A stretch of DNA of 64,000 nucleotides from Oceanospirillales bacterium (GTDB taxonomy: Bacteria; Pseudomonadota; Gammaproteobacteria; Pseudomonadales; Endozoicomonadaceae). The stretch is taken from contig SIHQ01000023.1 in assembly GCA_004762125.1 (NCBI GenBank), positions 1 through 64,000 of the forward strand, read 5' to 3'. Every line of letters starts with the position of its first letter. The first letter of the stretch is position 1. Below the pieces are notes generated by a model. The model saw only the letters and a program-made list of their open reading frames with translations. It ran no database searches and was not told the origin of the DNA. Positions 54,247 to 63,201 of the stretch are shown one piece after another. A program made the translations under genes and the position numbers.

Positions 54247-54574
54247 TAATGTACGGGATGTGAGTGTTTGGGTATACGAATGGGTACTTACGACATGTAT
54301 GAACAGCAGATTAATTTTATTGTTTTTTTATGATACTCCAATGAATTAAAGCTAATGAGATGGGTTTAGTGCTGCGACGGGTGCAGAACATTCCAGTGAT
54401 ATGATCAGAAACTTCTGTATTCGTCCTTTGAAGTAACTCATACCAAATGCAGAGTTTATTTCTGACCTGCAGTGATAAATCCTGAATCATACCTATACTC
54501 CACTGCATTGGATTTTGTTAATAACGAAATTTGTTGTTGATCAAGATGTTCTGCCAGTTACTGGAGTACTGTAA
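54247..54574. other. Intergenic region before the copper receptor gene
   Basis: No convincing gene. A 63-codon minus-strand frame (54508-54317) has no family features. The region probably holds the receptor promoter; I see no Fur-box match. Confidence 0.35.
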
Positions 54575-56611
54575 ATGCCCTTGCTCTCTTTGAGAAGAAT
54601 GCTTTTTTTGTTGCTGTTGTTTGCGGCATTTTCTCAAGCGGGTGATATCTATTTTGATGTGGATGTAACAGACAATCTGAACGTTCAACCGGGTGAGGTG
54701 GAATTAAATAACAGAACGGACATATCCCCCGTTACTGATGCTGGCCAATTGCTGGAACTGGAAACAGGTGTATCTGCCGCCCGAAAAGCAGGTAGAGGAT
54801 TTGAGCCAGTTATTCGTGGTCAACAGCAGAGTCAATTGAATATATTACTGGACGGAACCTACCTTCATGGTGCTTGCCCTGGACGAATGGATCCACCCAG
54901 CAGTTATGTCACTCCCACAGGTTATGATCGAATAAAAATTCTACACGGTTTTGAATCAGTACTTTATGGTGCCGGTGGCGCGGGTGGAACGGTATTGTTT
55001 GAACGGGATGATCCCATTTTCGACAATAACGGCATTTATACCGGATCGGTCTCGGGAGATTACAATAACAACAGCCACTCTAAAGGTACTTCGGTCGATT
55101 TTTCAGTAGGGGGTGATTCCGGTTTTCTCAGAGCTTATGGCGCTCATCAGAATGCAGGCAACTATCAGGATGGTAATGGTCAAACCGTCAGTTCTGCGTT
55201 CACGTCGTTGTCCGGAGGGCTCTTGTTGGCACTGGACTTGATGGACAACTTGCGGATGGAACTTAATGTCGAAAGTTCTCAAGATGATGATATCCATTAT
55301 GCAGGCAGTGGTATGGATGCGCCCTGGGCAAAGTCGGATAGCTGGCGTCTGAAGATGAGTTATCAGGATGGTGCTGGCTGGTTTGATACTCTTGAACTTC
55401 AGGCTTGGTACTCTAAAACCAAACACTTGATGGACAACTACAGTGTTCGCAAAAGATCGAATATTTCAAAGTTAATACGGACTCCTTCAGAAGCTCTGAG
55501 CCGAGGCGGAAGGCTGACCGGATCAATCGCCTTCGATACGGCTGAATTAAAGCTGGGAGCTGACCTTCAGCTTGTGGAGAAAACAGCACAAAAATACGAA
55601 GTTAACCCTGTCTCGAGCAATGAACAGTTACAGGCCAACGTATGGCCGAAAATAGAGAATCAGCAACTGGGGTTATTCTCTGAACTGGATTACGGATTGT
55701 CTGAAGCAGATACCTTGAGAGCAGGCTTCAGACTTGATGACCTGAAAGCTGAGCCTGACAAAAACCTTTCTCGCCAGCTGGCGGATAACTCGCCGGACAG
55801 TCTTTATAAAAAATATTACGGAACCTCTGGTGGCAGTAATCATGAGTTGGAAGTAAGCGGCGTTCTCAGTTGGCAGCACGACCTATCAAGCGATCAGACG
55901 CTGCTGTTAAAACTCAGTAGAAGTGCCAGGCCTGCAGACGCAACAGAACAGTTTATTGCCTCTCGTGGCAGTTGCTGCCAAGGCAGTGATGATTGGGTGG
56001 GTAACCCTGCCATCAAACCGGAAATTCATCATCAGATGGATATTGGCTACCAACAGCACTTCAGCCTGTTTGACTGGTCGATCACCGCCTGGGTGAATGA
56101 AATCAGTGATTATATTCTGCGCTATGAAACCAAACCCGGTGCTTCTCTCTATGGAAATCGAGATGCGAGACTATACGGCATGGACTCTAACCTGCATTTT
56201 TCAACGGAACACTGGCAGGGCAGAGTAAGCATTACATGGCTGAATGGTGAAAATAGAACAGACAATAAACCTCTGCCACAAATCCCCCCACTTTCAGCAA
56301 CGCTTCAGTTGGATTACCTGACTGAGCAGTGGCTACTGGGAACTCGTTTGGAACTGGCCAGTGATCAGAGCAAAATTGATTACGGAAGTGCTTTGGATAC
56401 AGGAAAATCAGCAGGTTATGGCGTGATGCATGTGTATGGGAAATATCATCTGACGGACAGTCTGACGCTCAATGGTGGCATCAAAAACCTGTTCGATAAG
56501 GCTTACTCTCCTCACATCAACAGAGCCAGTCGAGATCCGTTTAACCCCGAGGCTGTCAGGGTTAATGAACCAGGCAGGGAAACCTGGCTCAGCGTAACGG
56601 CTACTTTCTGA
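54575..56611 (+). CDS. TonB-dependent copper receptor (OprC/NosA-like)
   Basis: 678 aa outer membrane receptor. Signal peptide at the N-terminus (LFLLLLFAAFSQAG). The plug domain has DAGQLLELETGVSAARK, PVIRGQQQSQLNILLDG and LYGAGGAGGTVLFERD. Copper-receptor hallmarks are CPGRMDPPSSY with Cys101 and Met105, and HLM at 284-286; these fit the CxxxM and HxM copper site described for Pseudomonas OprC. The C-terminus ends in Phe (WLSVTATF), as in outer membrane beta-barrels. Its last 11 bases overlap the convergent ChaC-like gene. Confidence 0.92.
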   Translation: MPLLSLRRMLFLLLLFAAFSQAGDIYFDVDVTDNLNVQPGEVELNNRTDISPVTDAGQLLELETGVSAARKAGRGFEPVIRGQQQSQLNILLDGTYLHGACPGRMDPPSSYVTPTGYDRIKILHGFESVLYGAGGAGGTVLFERDDPIFDNNGIYTGSVSGDYNNNSHSKGTSVDFSVGGDSGFLRAYGAHQNAGNYQDGNGQTVSSAFTSLSGGLLLALDLMDNLRMELNVESSQDDDIHYAGSGMDAPWAKSDSWRLKMSYQDGAGWFDTLELQAWYSKTKHLMDNYSVRKRSNISKLIRTPSEALSRGGRLTGSIAFDTAELKLGADLQLVEKTAQKYEVNPVSSNEQLQANVWPKIENQQLGLFSELDYGLSEADTLRAGFRLDDLKAEPDKNLSRQLADNSPDSLYKKYYGTSGGSNHELEVSGVLSWQHDLSSDQTLLLKLSRSARPADATEQFIASRGSCCQGSDDWVGNPAIKPEIHHQMDIGYQQHFSLFDWSITAWVNEISDYILRYETKPGASLYGNRDARLYGMDSNLHFSTEHWQGRVSITWLNGENRTDNKPLPQIPPLSATLQLDYLTEQWLLGTRLELASDQSKIDYGSALDTGKSAGYGVMHVYGKYHLTDSLTLNGGIKNLFDKAYSPHINRASRDPFNPEAVRVNEPGRETWLSVTATF

Positions 56612-57314
56612 CGTCTGACGTCTGATTTTTGATTGAGGCATCCTGTTTCATTAATTCCTGCTGAATGCTCTCCAGTTCAGGATCAATGATATTCATCTCG
56701 CGAAGATGCTGCAGGGTATTGTCGAAATATTCACGGTTATTACCGAATTGCCCCTGAGCTGTCTGTATTTTCTCAGCCGTGATTTTCAGATTCAAACCAC
56801 TCATATAACGTGGCGTATCGCTGTTGATCACAAAGGTCATACAGGGAATTTGGCCATTCAGCTCTGTTGCTTCCGGAATCACCCACTCAGGGTGATAACC
56901 ATCAAGGCAGCATTCCCGTTTCCAGAGAATTTGGGTTTCACGCTCAATCAGTTCTGCAGGAATACGAAAACAGAGCCCTTCACAGTGACCACCGGTATCC
57001 AGTGCCATCATGAGTCCAGGCTGTTCAGGACTGCCTCTGAAAAAAGGCATATCCAAACAGAAGTGACGGCGAAACCCTGTTAACAGAGCATGGTATTGGT
57101 GAGAAAAGTGAAGCAGCGGGTTCCACATCAGAGAACCATAGGCAAAAACCAGTAAGTCCGAAGATTCTGGTAGAGACTTTAGAAAGCTCTTTCTATTATT
57201 TTCTATGGTTTCCCATGAAGGTACTTCATCACCCTGTACTCGGGCTATTTCCCTGATGGCAGGAAGATAATGGTTGAAGTGCTGGTCTCGGGAAGCGAGT
57301 TCTTGTTTGGTCAT
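56601..57314 (-). CDS. ChaC-like gamma-glutamylcyclotransferase
   Basis: 237 aa. VFAYGSLMWNP (residues about 56-66) is the substrate-binding signature; the catalytic Glu lies in LWKRECCLDGYHP. Members break glutathione into 5-oxoproline and Cys-Gly. The 3' end overlaps the copper receptor gene. Glutathione binds copper, so a link to copper stress is possible but not shown. Confidence 0.9.
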   Translation of the reverse strand: MTKQELASRDQHFNHYLPAIREIARVQGDEVPSWETIENNRKSFLKSLPESSDLLVFAYGSLMWNPLLHFSHQYHALLTGFRRHFCLDMPFFRGSPEQPGLMMALDTGGHCEGLCFRIPAELIERETQILWKRECCLDGYHPEWVIPEATELNGQIPCMTFVINSDTPRYMSGLNLKITAEKIQTAQGQFGNNREYFDNTLQHLREMNIIDPELESIQQELMKQDASIKNQTSDVRK

Positions 57315-57405
57315 TCTGATTAAGGCGACTGGTGTTTTATGAATGGATCAGAATACCATTGGACAACGGTATATTAACAAAGTTTCGGCCTGGTGCTGCC
57401 GTAGA

Positions 57406-57515
57406 GCGATTCAGAAGCGATTCAGAAGCGATTCAGAAGCGATTCAGAAGCGATTCAGAAGCGATTCAGAAGCGATTCAGAAGCGATTCAGAAGCGATTC
57501 AGAAGCTATTCAGAA
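57406..57515. repeat. 11-bp minisatellite, ten copies
   Basis: GCGATTCAGAA is repeated nine times without change (57406-57504), followed by one variant GCTATTCAGAA (57505-57515). It lies between the chaC start and the amidohydrolase stop and overlaps the last few bases of the latter. Eleven is not a multiple of three, so any frame through it changes with copy number. Confidence 0.95.
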
Positions 57516-59224
57516 AAGTCGAATCGGTCGTAGCGTTTAACGCCACCAATCCAGGTTTCTTCGATCTGAATCATATTCAGTCGTTCAGGGTTATCCACAG
57601 GGTTCTCAGAAAGAATGGCGAAGTCTGCCAGCTTGCCCGATTCCAGAGAACCTATCTCATCTTCACGGAAAATCTGCCAGGCGGCATCAATGGTGGTGGC
57701 TCTGAGAGCTTGTAAAACACTGATTTTTTCTTCTTCTCCCAGTACATGGTTACTGCGGGTCAGGCGGTTCACGGCCGAGTTGATGAGTTCCATGGTTTTA
57801 ACGGGTGTAACGGGAGAATCGCTGTGAATGGTAAAACGAACCCCTTTATCCGTTGCCGTCTTTAGAGGGTTGATATGGCTGGCACGTTGTTCACCGAGAA
57901 AGAGTTTTCTATGTCTGTCTCCCCAGTAATAGATGTGAGCAGGAAAGAAGGATACCGTCATTCCAAGTTGTTTTACTCGATCCAGTTGCTCTGTTTGAAT
58001 CATCTGACTGTGAACCAGAATATGGCGATGGTCTTCTTTGAAATTCTTTCCCTGAGCGAGCTCTACGGCGTTCAATACTCGGTCTATTGCAGCATCGCCG
58101 TTGGCATGAAAAGCCAGTTGCCAGCCTTTGTCGTGCCATTTCTGTATCTTTTGGATCAGCTCTTTTTCAAGGAATTTTGGGCTACCTCTGACGCTGGCCG
58201 ATTTGCCTGCTGGAACAGTTTGATAAGGTGTTGACAGGAAGGCTGTGTAGAGTGGGATAGCACCATCGGTGACCAGTTTAAGAGCCCCTGTTCCGGTCTT
58301 TTCACCGTCAGGAAAAGCATATTTGAGATCAATCTGTTTAGCCAGTTTTTCCTCAGGCAAGAGCGTAATTCTCTGAGGTATAACCCCTGTAGCGGACATC
58401 ATAGCCAGAGGGAAGTAGAGTTGTGGCCGAGTCAGACCATTCTGGACACTGGTTACACCTTCGACAATATAATCTTCAACACTGTTGGCCAGTGCTTTTA
58501 CCAAATTTAGGTACGAGAAGTTGAAGACCTTGTTCAGTATGGGGTTCAGTGCTGTACCTTTTATAATGCCAGTAGGATTACCCTTGCTGTCCGTCTCTAT
58601 ATCACCGCCAAAAGGTGAACGGGACGTACTGTTAATGCCCAGCTGCTTGAGGCCTGTGCTATTAATCACGGCCATATGACCGGAGAGGTGTCGAACAAAC
58701 ACTGGGCGACTGTTTGAAACAGTATCCAGCTCTGTTCGGGTCAGCGGCTTATCAGTGTCGATCAAGGTGTCGTCATAACCTGTACCGATAATCCATTCAC
58801 CAGCTTTCACCTCACCCGCTTGAATCTTAAGCTTTCGCAGAAGCTGATCTAGAGAGGCAACAGTGCCTGTTGGAGGGCTACTGAGGTCAGCAGAAATAGC
58901 ATCAAGACCACTGGCAGGAAAATGGCCATGGGCTTCAATAAACCCGGGAACCATAGTCTTTCCCTCTAGATCCACTTCAACCGCATCAATGCTGGCGAGC
59001 TTTTCCAATTCATTACGAGGGCCGGTTACCATGACTCTCTTGCCGGACGTCAGCATGGCTTCAGCAACAGTGTTGTTTGAATCCATGGTAAGAATGGTGC
59101 CATTAATAAACAGCTGCTGACGGTGAGGCTGCGGGTTGAGATAAAACCAGATAGCGATACTGACTGCTGTTATCAGCAGGAGACATATAACCAGCAGGTG
59201 GGCAATTTTATGCAGCAACGTCAT
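57506..59224 (-). CDS. Membrane-anchored YtcJ-like amidohydrolase
   Basis: 572 aa. One N-terminal membrane helix (LLVICLLLITAVSIAIWFYL) anchors it, facing the periplasm. The metal-binding HxH is in PGFIEAHGHF. Other family features are GTGYDDTLI, LAFHANGDAAIDRVLNAVE and a late FTIHSDSPVTPV, then GSLESGKLADFAILSENP. This group hydrolyses amide or similar bonds, substrate unknown. The stop codon falls at the edge of the minisatellite. Confidence 0.9.
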   Translation of the reverse strand: MTLLHKIAHLLVICLLLITAVSIAIWFYLNPQPHRQQLFINGTILTMDSNNTVAEAMLTSGKRVMVTGPRNELEKLASIDAVEVDLEGKTMVPGFIEAHGHFPASGLDAISADLSSPPTGTVASLDQLLRKLKIQAGEVKAGEWIIGTGYDDTLIDTDKPLTRTELDTVSNSRPVFVRHLSGHMAVINSTGLKQLGINSTSRSPFGGDIETDSKGNPTGIIKGTALNPILNKVFNFSYLNLVKALANSVEDYIVEGVTSVQNGLTRPQLYFPLAMMSATGVIPQRITLLPEEKLAKQIDLKYAFPDGEKTGTGALKLVTDGAIPLYTAFLSTPYQTVPAGKSASVRGSPKFLEKELIQKIQKWHDKGWQLAFHANGDAAIDRVLNAVELAQGKNFKEDHRHILVHSQMIQTEQLDRVKQLGMTVSFFPAHIYYWGDRHRKLFLGEQRASHINPLKTATDKGVRFTIHSDSPVTPVKTMELINSAVNRLTRSNHVLGEEEKISVLQALRATTIDAAWQIFREDEIGSLESGKLADFAILSENPVDNPERLNMIQIEETWIGGVKRYDRFDFSE

Positions 59225-59263
59225 GACATCCTCTGTCGATTGAACAGTGTTAAAAAGCGATTC

Positions 59264-59572
59264 TCAGATGCTTGAACTATCGGCAGGTGCATTAGGATAG
59301 CGAGGTTGTCTGGCCATCAGATAAATAACCGGGCTGTCATCAATCTGGAATTGATTGATCAATTCGAACCTGCTCTCTACCCTGCCTTTGGGTAATACTT
59401 TCATCGCTGAGTTGTAGTCAGCATCATCAGAGAAGATCCAGCGTGTCAGCGGATCTCTACGAAATGCACTCAGCAATGTTCTGATAATGGCTTCAGTGTC
59501 GAGGGGGTGGACTGCATGAATTTTCATAACGGTCTTTATTATTTCAAATAAATGTAAAGGCAGTTTAATCAA
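59264..59572 (-). pseudogene. Internally deleted GNAT acetyltransferase remnant
   Basis: 102 aa. The first part (MKIHAVHPLDTEAIIRTLLSAFRRDPLTRWIF, from ATG 59527) looks like the start of a GNAT enzyme. The second part (GRVESRFELINQFQIDDSPVIYLMARQP) looks like its last strands. The acetyl-CoA binding core between them, about 90 residues, is missing without a frame break. It is therefore probably non-functional. Confidence 0.65.
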
Positions 59573-59588
59573 TATATGAGCGGTTGAA

Positions 59589-59610
59589 GGGACAGCCGAT
59601 GAACTGTCCC
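59589..59610 (-). terminator. Hairpin downstream of galK
   Basis: GGGACAG (59589-59595) pairs with CTGTCCC (59604-59610). No T run follows, so this is a moderate terminator candidate for the gal operon. Confidence 0.45.
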
Positions 59611-59629
59611 AAACATTAAGGAGAGCTAG

Positions 59630-60811
59630 TTAAAGGACACTGGCACCTTGAGACGGTGTGCAGACATAGATATCCGCTACCAGTCCGTTGGAGATTTCAG
59701 GGTATTTGGCAGCTACCGCAGCCTTAACTGCTTCTATCTGATCTTCCGGCGTCAGGGCAACAATACAACCACCAAAGCCGCCTCCGGTCATGCGAACACC
59801 GCCTTTCTCGCCAATCACTTCTTTGACGATTTCAACGATGGCATCGATACCCGGAACAGTGATTTCAAAGTCGTCACGCATGGAGATGTGAGATTCAGCC
59901 ATCAATCGACCCAGTGCCAGCACATCACTAGTCTTCATGGCTTCAGCCGCTTCTACCGTACGTTGGATTTCAGTCACCACGTGTTTTGCACGGCGATAGG
60001 TCATTTCATCCAGATCGCCACGGGCACTTTGTAACTGCTCAACATTAATGTCACGAAGGGCTTCTACGCCATAGTGAGCGGCTGCGGTTTCACACTGTTG
60101 GCGACGAGTGTTGTATTCGCTGTCCACAAGGCCACGCTTGATGTTGGAGTTGATGATAACAACCGCCAAGCCTTCTGGAATGGAAACCGATGTGGTTTCC
60201 AGTGAACGACAGTCCAGCAGCATGGCATGACCGTCTTCGCCACACGCAGAAACCATTTGATCCATAATGCCGCAGTTGCAGCCTACGAAATCGTTTTCAG
60301 CTTGTTGTCCGATCAGAGCCAGTTCTTTCATGGTGATGTCATGGCCTGCAAGACGGCTTAAGGTCAATCCGGTAACCACCTCCAGACAGGCTGAGGAACT
60401 TAATCCTGCACCTTGAGGCACGTTACCAGTCACCGCCAGATTAGCGCCTTTCAATTCGTAGCCTTCTTTCAACAAAACATCAGCGACACCACGAATGTAA
60501 TTACTCCAGAATGCCTCTTCGCTATGGGCAACAGGCTGAGTCAATTCAAATTCACTGACCTGTCCGTCAAAGCTAGCTGCGGTAATAACCACTTTATTAT
60601 CGTCACGAGGTGTCGCTGCAATCATTGCCTGATAGTCAATAGCGCAGGGCAGTACAAAGCCATCGTTGTAATCGGTGTGTTCACCAATGAGATTTACACG
60701 ACCAGGAGCCTGGAAGAAAAACTCGGGTTTTGTTCCAAAGGTTTTTTCGAACAGGTGAGTCAGCTGTTCTTTTAGACCTGTCGTTCTACTGTTTATTACT
60801 CGATTGTTCAT
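59630..60811 (-). CDS. galK: Galactokinase
   Basis: 393 aa GHMP kinase that makes galactose 1-phosphate from galactose and ATP. Signatures: [20 protein letters not shown], the ATP loop [17 protein letters not shown] and [17 protein letters not shown]. It is the last gene of galE-galT-galK, 14 bp after galT. Confidence 0.97.
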   Translation of the reverse strand: MNNRVINSRTTGLKEQLTHLFEKTFGTKPEFFFQAPGRVNLIGEHTDYNDGFVLPCAIDYQAMIAATPRDDNKVVITAASFDGQVSEFELTQPVAHSEEAFWSNYIRGVADVLLKEGYELKGANLAVTGNVPQGAGLSSSACLEVVTGLTLSRLAGHDITMKELALIGQQAENDFVGCNCGIMDQMVSACGEDGHAMLLDCRSLETTSVSIPEGLAVVIINSNIKRGLVDSEYNTRRQQCETAAAHYGVEALRDINVEQLQSARGDLDEMTYRRAKHVVTEIQRTVEAAEAMKTSDVLALGRLMAESHISMRDDFEITVPGIDAIVEIVKEVIGEKGGVRMTGGGFGGCIVALTPEDQIEAVKAAVAAKYPEISNGLVADIYVCTPSQGASVL

Positions 60812-60825
60812 TGTTTTACTTCCGC

Positions 60826-61902
60826 TCAGGCTTCCAGGTAATGAGTTTCAGACAGATCACGCAGACGGGTAGCGGCCTGTTCTGCAGTAAGATCACGCTG
60901 GATTTCTGCCAGCATTTCAAAGCCCACCATAAATTTTCGAACGGTGGCGGAGCGCAGTAGAGGCGGGTAGAAGTGAGCGTGCAGCTGCCAATGACTGCTG
61001 TCTCCTTCCTGAAGCTTGTCTTTCTCCTGAAACATCGGCGCACCGTGCCAGCCCATGGAGTAAGGGAATGAGGTCTGGAACAAGTTGTCGTAGCGAGTAG
61101 TCAGCTTTTTCATGATGCTGGCCAGAGCATCTCGTTCTTCATCGGTCAGATCCGGGATACGCAGAACATGACGTTTTGGCAGCAGCAGGGTTTCGAAAGG
61201 CCAGGCGGACCAATAAGGTACGACAGCGATCCAGTGATCGTTCTCTACCACAGTACGTTCGCCAGATTCAGATTCCTGACGAGCGTATTCAACCAGCAGG
61301 TTGCTGTCGTTTTCTTCCAACCACTTACGTTGATTTTTGTCTGCTTTATGAGCTTCATTTGGCAGGAAGCTGCTGGCCCAGATTTGACCGTGTGGATGCG
61401 GGTTGGAACAACCCATTACTGCACCTTTGTTCTCGAACAATTGAACCCAGGGGTAGGTCTTGCCCAGTTCAATGATCTGTTCGCCCCAGACATCAACAAT
61501 TTTACGGATTTCACCTTCTGTAAGCTGTGGCAGTGTCTTACTGTGATCCGGCGAGAAGCAGATAACACGGGCAACACCCTTTGCTGTGCCATTACGAAAC
61601 AGGTCGCTTTTTTTAATATCGCCTTCAGTAGCATCCGGGGTGTCGGTCAGCAGAGCAGGAAAGTCATTTGGGAAGACATAAGGGTCGTTGTAATCAGGGT
61701 TTTTATCTCCGGTAATACGCGTGTTACCAGGACAGAGGAAACACGTCGGATCGTGGCTCTCTTTCTGTTCTGGTGCAGTCGCTTCGACCTGACCTTGCCA
61801 TGGACGTTTGGCACGATGGGGAGAAACCAATACCCATTCGCCTGTCAGCGGATTGAAACGGCGGTGCGGGTGTTCTACCGGGTCAAAAATCTGTTCACTC
61901 AT
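60826..61902 (-). CDS. galT: Galactose-1-phosphate uridylyltransferase
   Basis: 358 aa. Exchanges UMP between UDP-glucose and galactose 1-phosphate. Starts [20 protein letters not shown]; the zinc site includes PTCFLCPGN, and the active-site His lies in [14 protein letters not shown]. Second enzyme of the Leloir operon. Confidence 0.97.
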   Translation of the reverse strand: MSEQIFDPVEHPHRRFNPLTGEWVLVSPHRAKRPWQGQVEATAPEQKESHDPTCFLCPGNTRITGDKNPDYNDPYVFPNDFPALLTDTPDATEGDIKKSDLFRNGTAKGVARVICFSPDHSKTLPQLTEGEIRKIVDVWGEQIIELGKTYPWVQLFENKGAVMGCSNPHPHGQIWASSFLPNEAHKADKNQRKWLEENDSNLLVEYARQESESGERTVVENDHWIAVVPYWSAWPFETLLLPKRHVLRIPDLTDEERDALASIMKKLTTRYDNLFQTSFPYSMGWHGAPMFQEKDKLQEGDSSHWQLHAHFYPPLLRSATVRKFMVGFEMLAEIQRDLTAEQAATRLRDLSETHYLEA

Positions 61903-61977
61903 GGTCGTATGCTTCTCAATAATGCTTTAAAGGGTCGCCAGAAGTACTGACAACCTGAGTTGCTCTTAAATTTGTTT

Positions 61978-62994
61978 TTAGCTCTCGTAACCGTTCGGGT
62001 TACCAGACTGCCAGCGCCAAGTGTCGTCGGTCATGGCCTCAATGGTGTGTGTGGCTTTCCAATTGAGAGCTTTCTGTGCAAAGGCAGGGTCGGCGTAGCA
62101 TTCGGCAATATCACCAGGGCGACGTGGCTGAATAGCGTGAGGCAGTGTTTTGCCGCAGCTCTTTTCAAAGGCTTTCAGCATTTCAAGAACACTGGAGCCG
62201 GTGCCTGAACCGAGGTTGTAAATATGAAGGCCTGAATCCTGACGATGAGTCTTCAGTGCAGCAACGTGGCCCTCAGCCAGATCAACTATGTGGATGTAGT
62301 CGCGAACACCGGTTCCGTCTTTGGTGTCGTAGTCATCACCAAATACGCTGAGTTGTTCTCGCTTGCCAACAGCGACCTGAGCAATAAACGGCACCAGGTT
62401 GTTAGGAATGCCTTTTGGGTCTTCACCGATCTGGCCAGACTTATGTGCGCCAACCGGATTAAAGTAACGCAAGATAGTAAAGTTCCACTTATCATCAGCA
62501 ATGGAAATGTCTTTCAACATCTCTTCAACAATATACTTACTGCGGCCATAAGGATTGGTAGTAGCCCCGGTCGGCATGTCTTCGGTGATCGGAACAGTAG
62601 ACGGATCACCGTATACGGTGGCTGAAGAGCTGAATACAAGGTGACGGACGTCAAATTGTTCCATCACCTCAATCAGTTTCAGAGTGCCGATGACGTTATT
62701 GTCGTAATAGGTACGGGGCATCTGTGTGGACTGGCCTACTGATTTCAGCCCGGCGAAGTGGATCACTGCTTCAATGGTGTGAGCCTTGAAAACGTCTGTC
62801 ATGGCTTTCTGATTACGAACATCGACCGGATAAAAAGGTATGGTTTTGTTCGTGAGCTTTTCAACTCGCTTCAGAGCTTCACGACTGCTGTTGCAAAGAT
62901 TATCAGCAACAACGATGTTAAAGCCGGCTTCCAGAAGCTCAATACAGGTGTGGCTGCCAATGTAACCGGCGCCACCGGTAATCAGGATGCTCAT
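61978..62994 (-). CDS. galE: UDP-glucose 4-epimerase
   Basis: 338 aa SDR enzyme that interconverts UDP-galactose and UDP-glucose. NAD loop GGAGYIGSHTC at the N-terminus, catalytic Tyr and Lys in NPYGRSKYIVE, and the sugar-binding NLGSGTGSSVLEML. First gene of the operon; 75 bp before galT. Confidence 0.97.
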   Translation of the reverse strand: MSILITGGAGYIGSHTCIELLEAGFNIVVADNLCNSSREALKRVEKLTNKTIPFYPVDVRNQKAMTDVFKAHTIEAVIHFAGLKSVGQSTQMPRTYYDNNVIGTLKLIEVMEQFDVRHLVFSSSATVYGDPSTVPITEDMPTGATTNPYGRSKYIVEEMLKDISIADDKWNFTILRYFNPVGAHKSGQIGEDPKGIPNNLVPFIAQVAVGKREQLSVFGDDYDTKDGTGVRDYIHIVDLAEGHVAALKTHRQDSGLHIYNLGSGTGSSVLEMLKAFEKSCGKTLPHAIQPRRPGDIAECYADPAFAQKALNWKATHTIEAMTDDTWRWQSGNPNGYES

Positions 62995-63150
62995 AATGCA
63001 GTGACCGTATTAGAAAAGAATGATGGTTCCAGTTTAGAGCGGTAAGCCGGTGTAAGTCTTTTACAGAATTTAAAGAGTTTTTCCCGAAAACAAAGATTTT
63101 CGGTATCATCGATCCTGTAAGCTGATTCAGGTCAGTTATTATTCCAAATT

Positions 63151-63198
63151 ACTATTAATTCAAACGACTATTAATTCAAACGACTATTTATTTAAACC
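63151..63198 (+). repeat. Three 16-bp direct repeats before the AraC gene
   Basis: ACTATTAATTCAAACG occurs at 63151-63166 and 63167-63182, with a degenerate third unit at 63183-63198. It ends three bases before the ATG. It may be a regulator-binding array in the gal/araC divergent promoter or a simple tandem duplication. Confidence 0.6.
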
Positions 63199-63201
63199 AC
63201 T

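Noticed and set aside
54317-54508. 63-codon minus-strand frame
   Set aside because: No motif, no ribosome site and no neighbour in the same direction; treated as non-coding.
57406-57515. CRISPR array
   Set aside because: Units are 11 bp, head to tail with no spacers, and no cas genes are in the window.
57332-57715. Open frames made of repeated RFRSDSEAIQK-type units
   Set aside because: They are translations of the 11-bp minisatellite and run antisense into the amidohydrolase gene; no gene start features.
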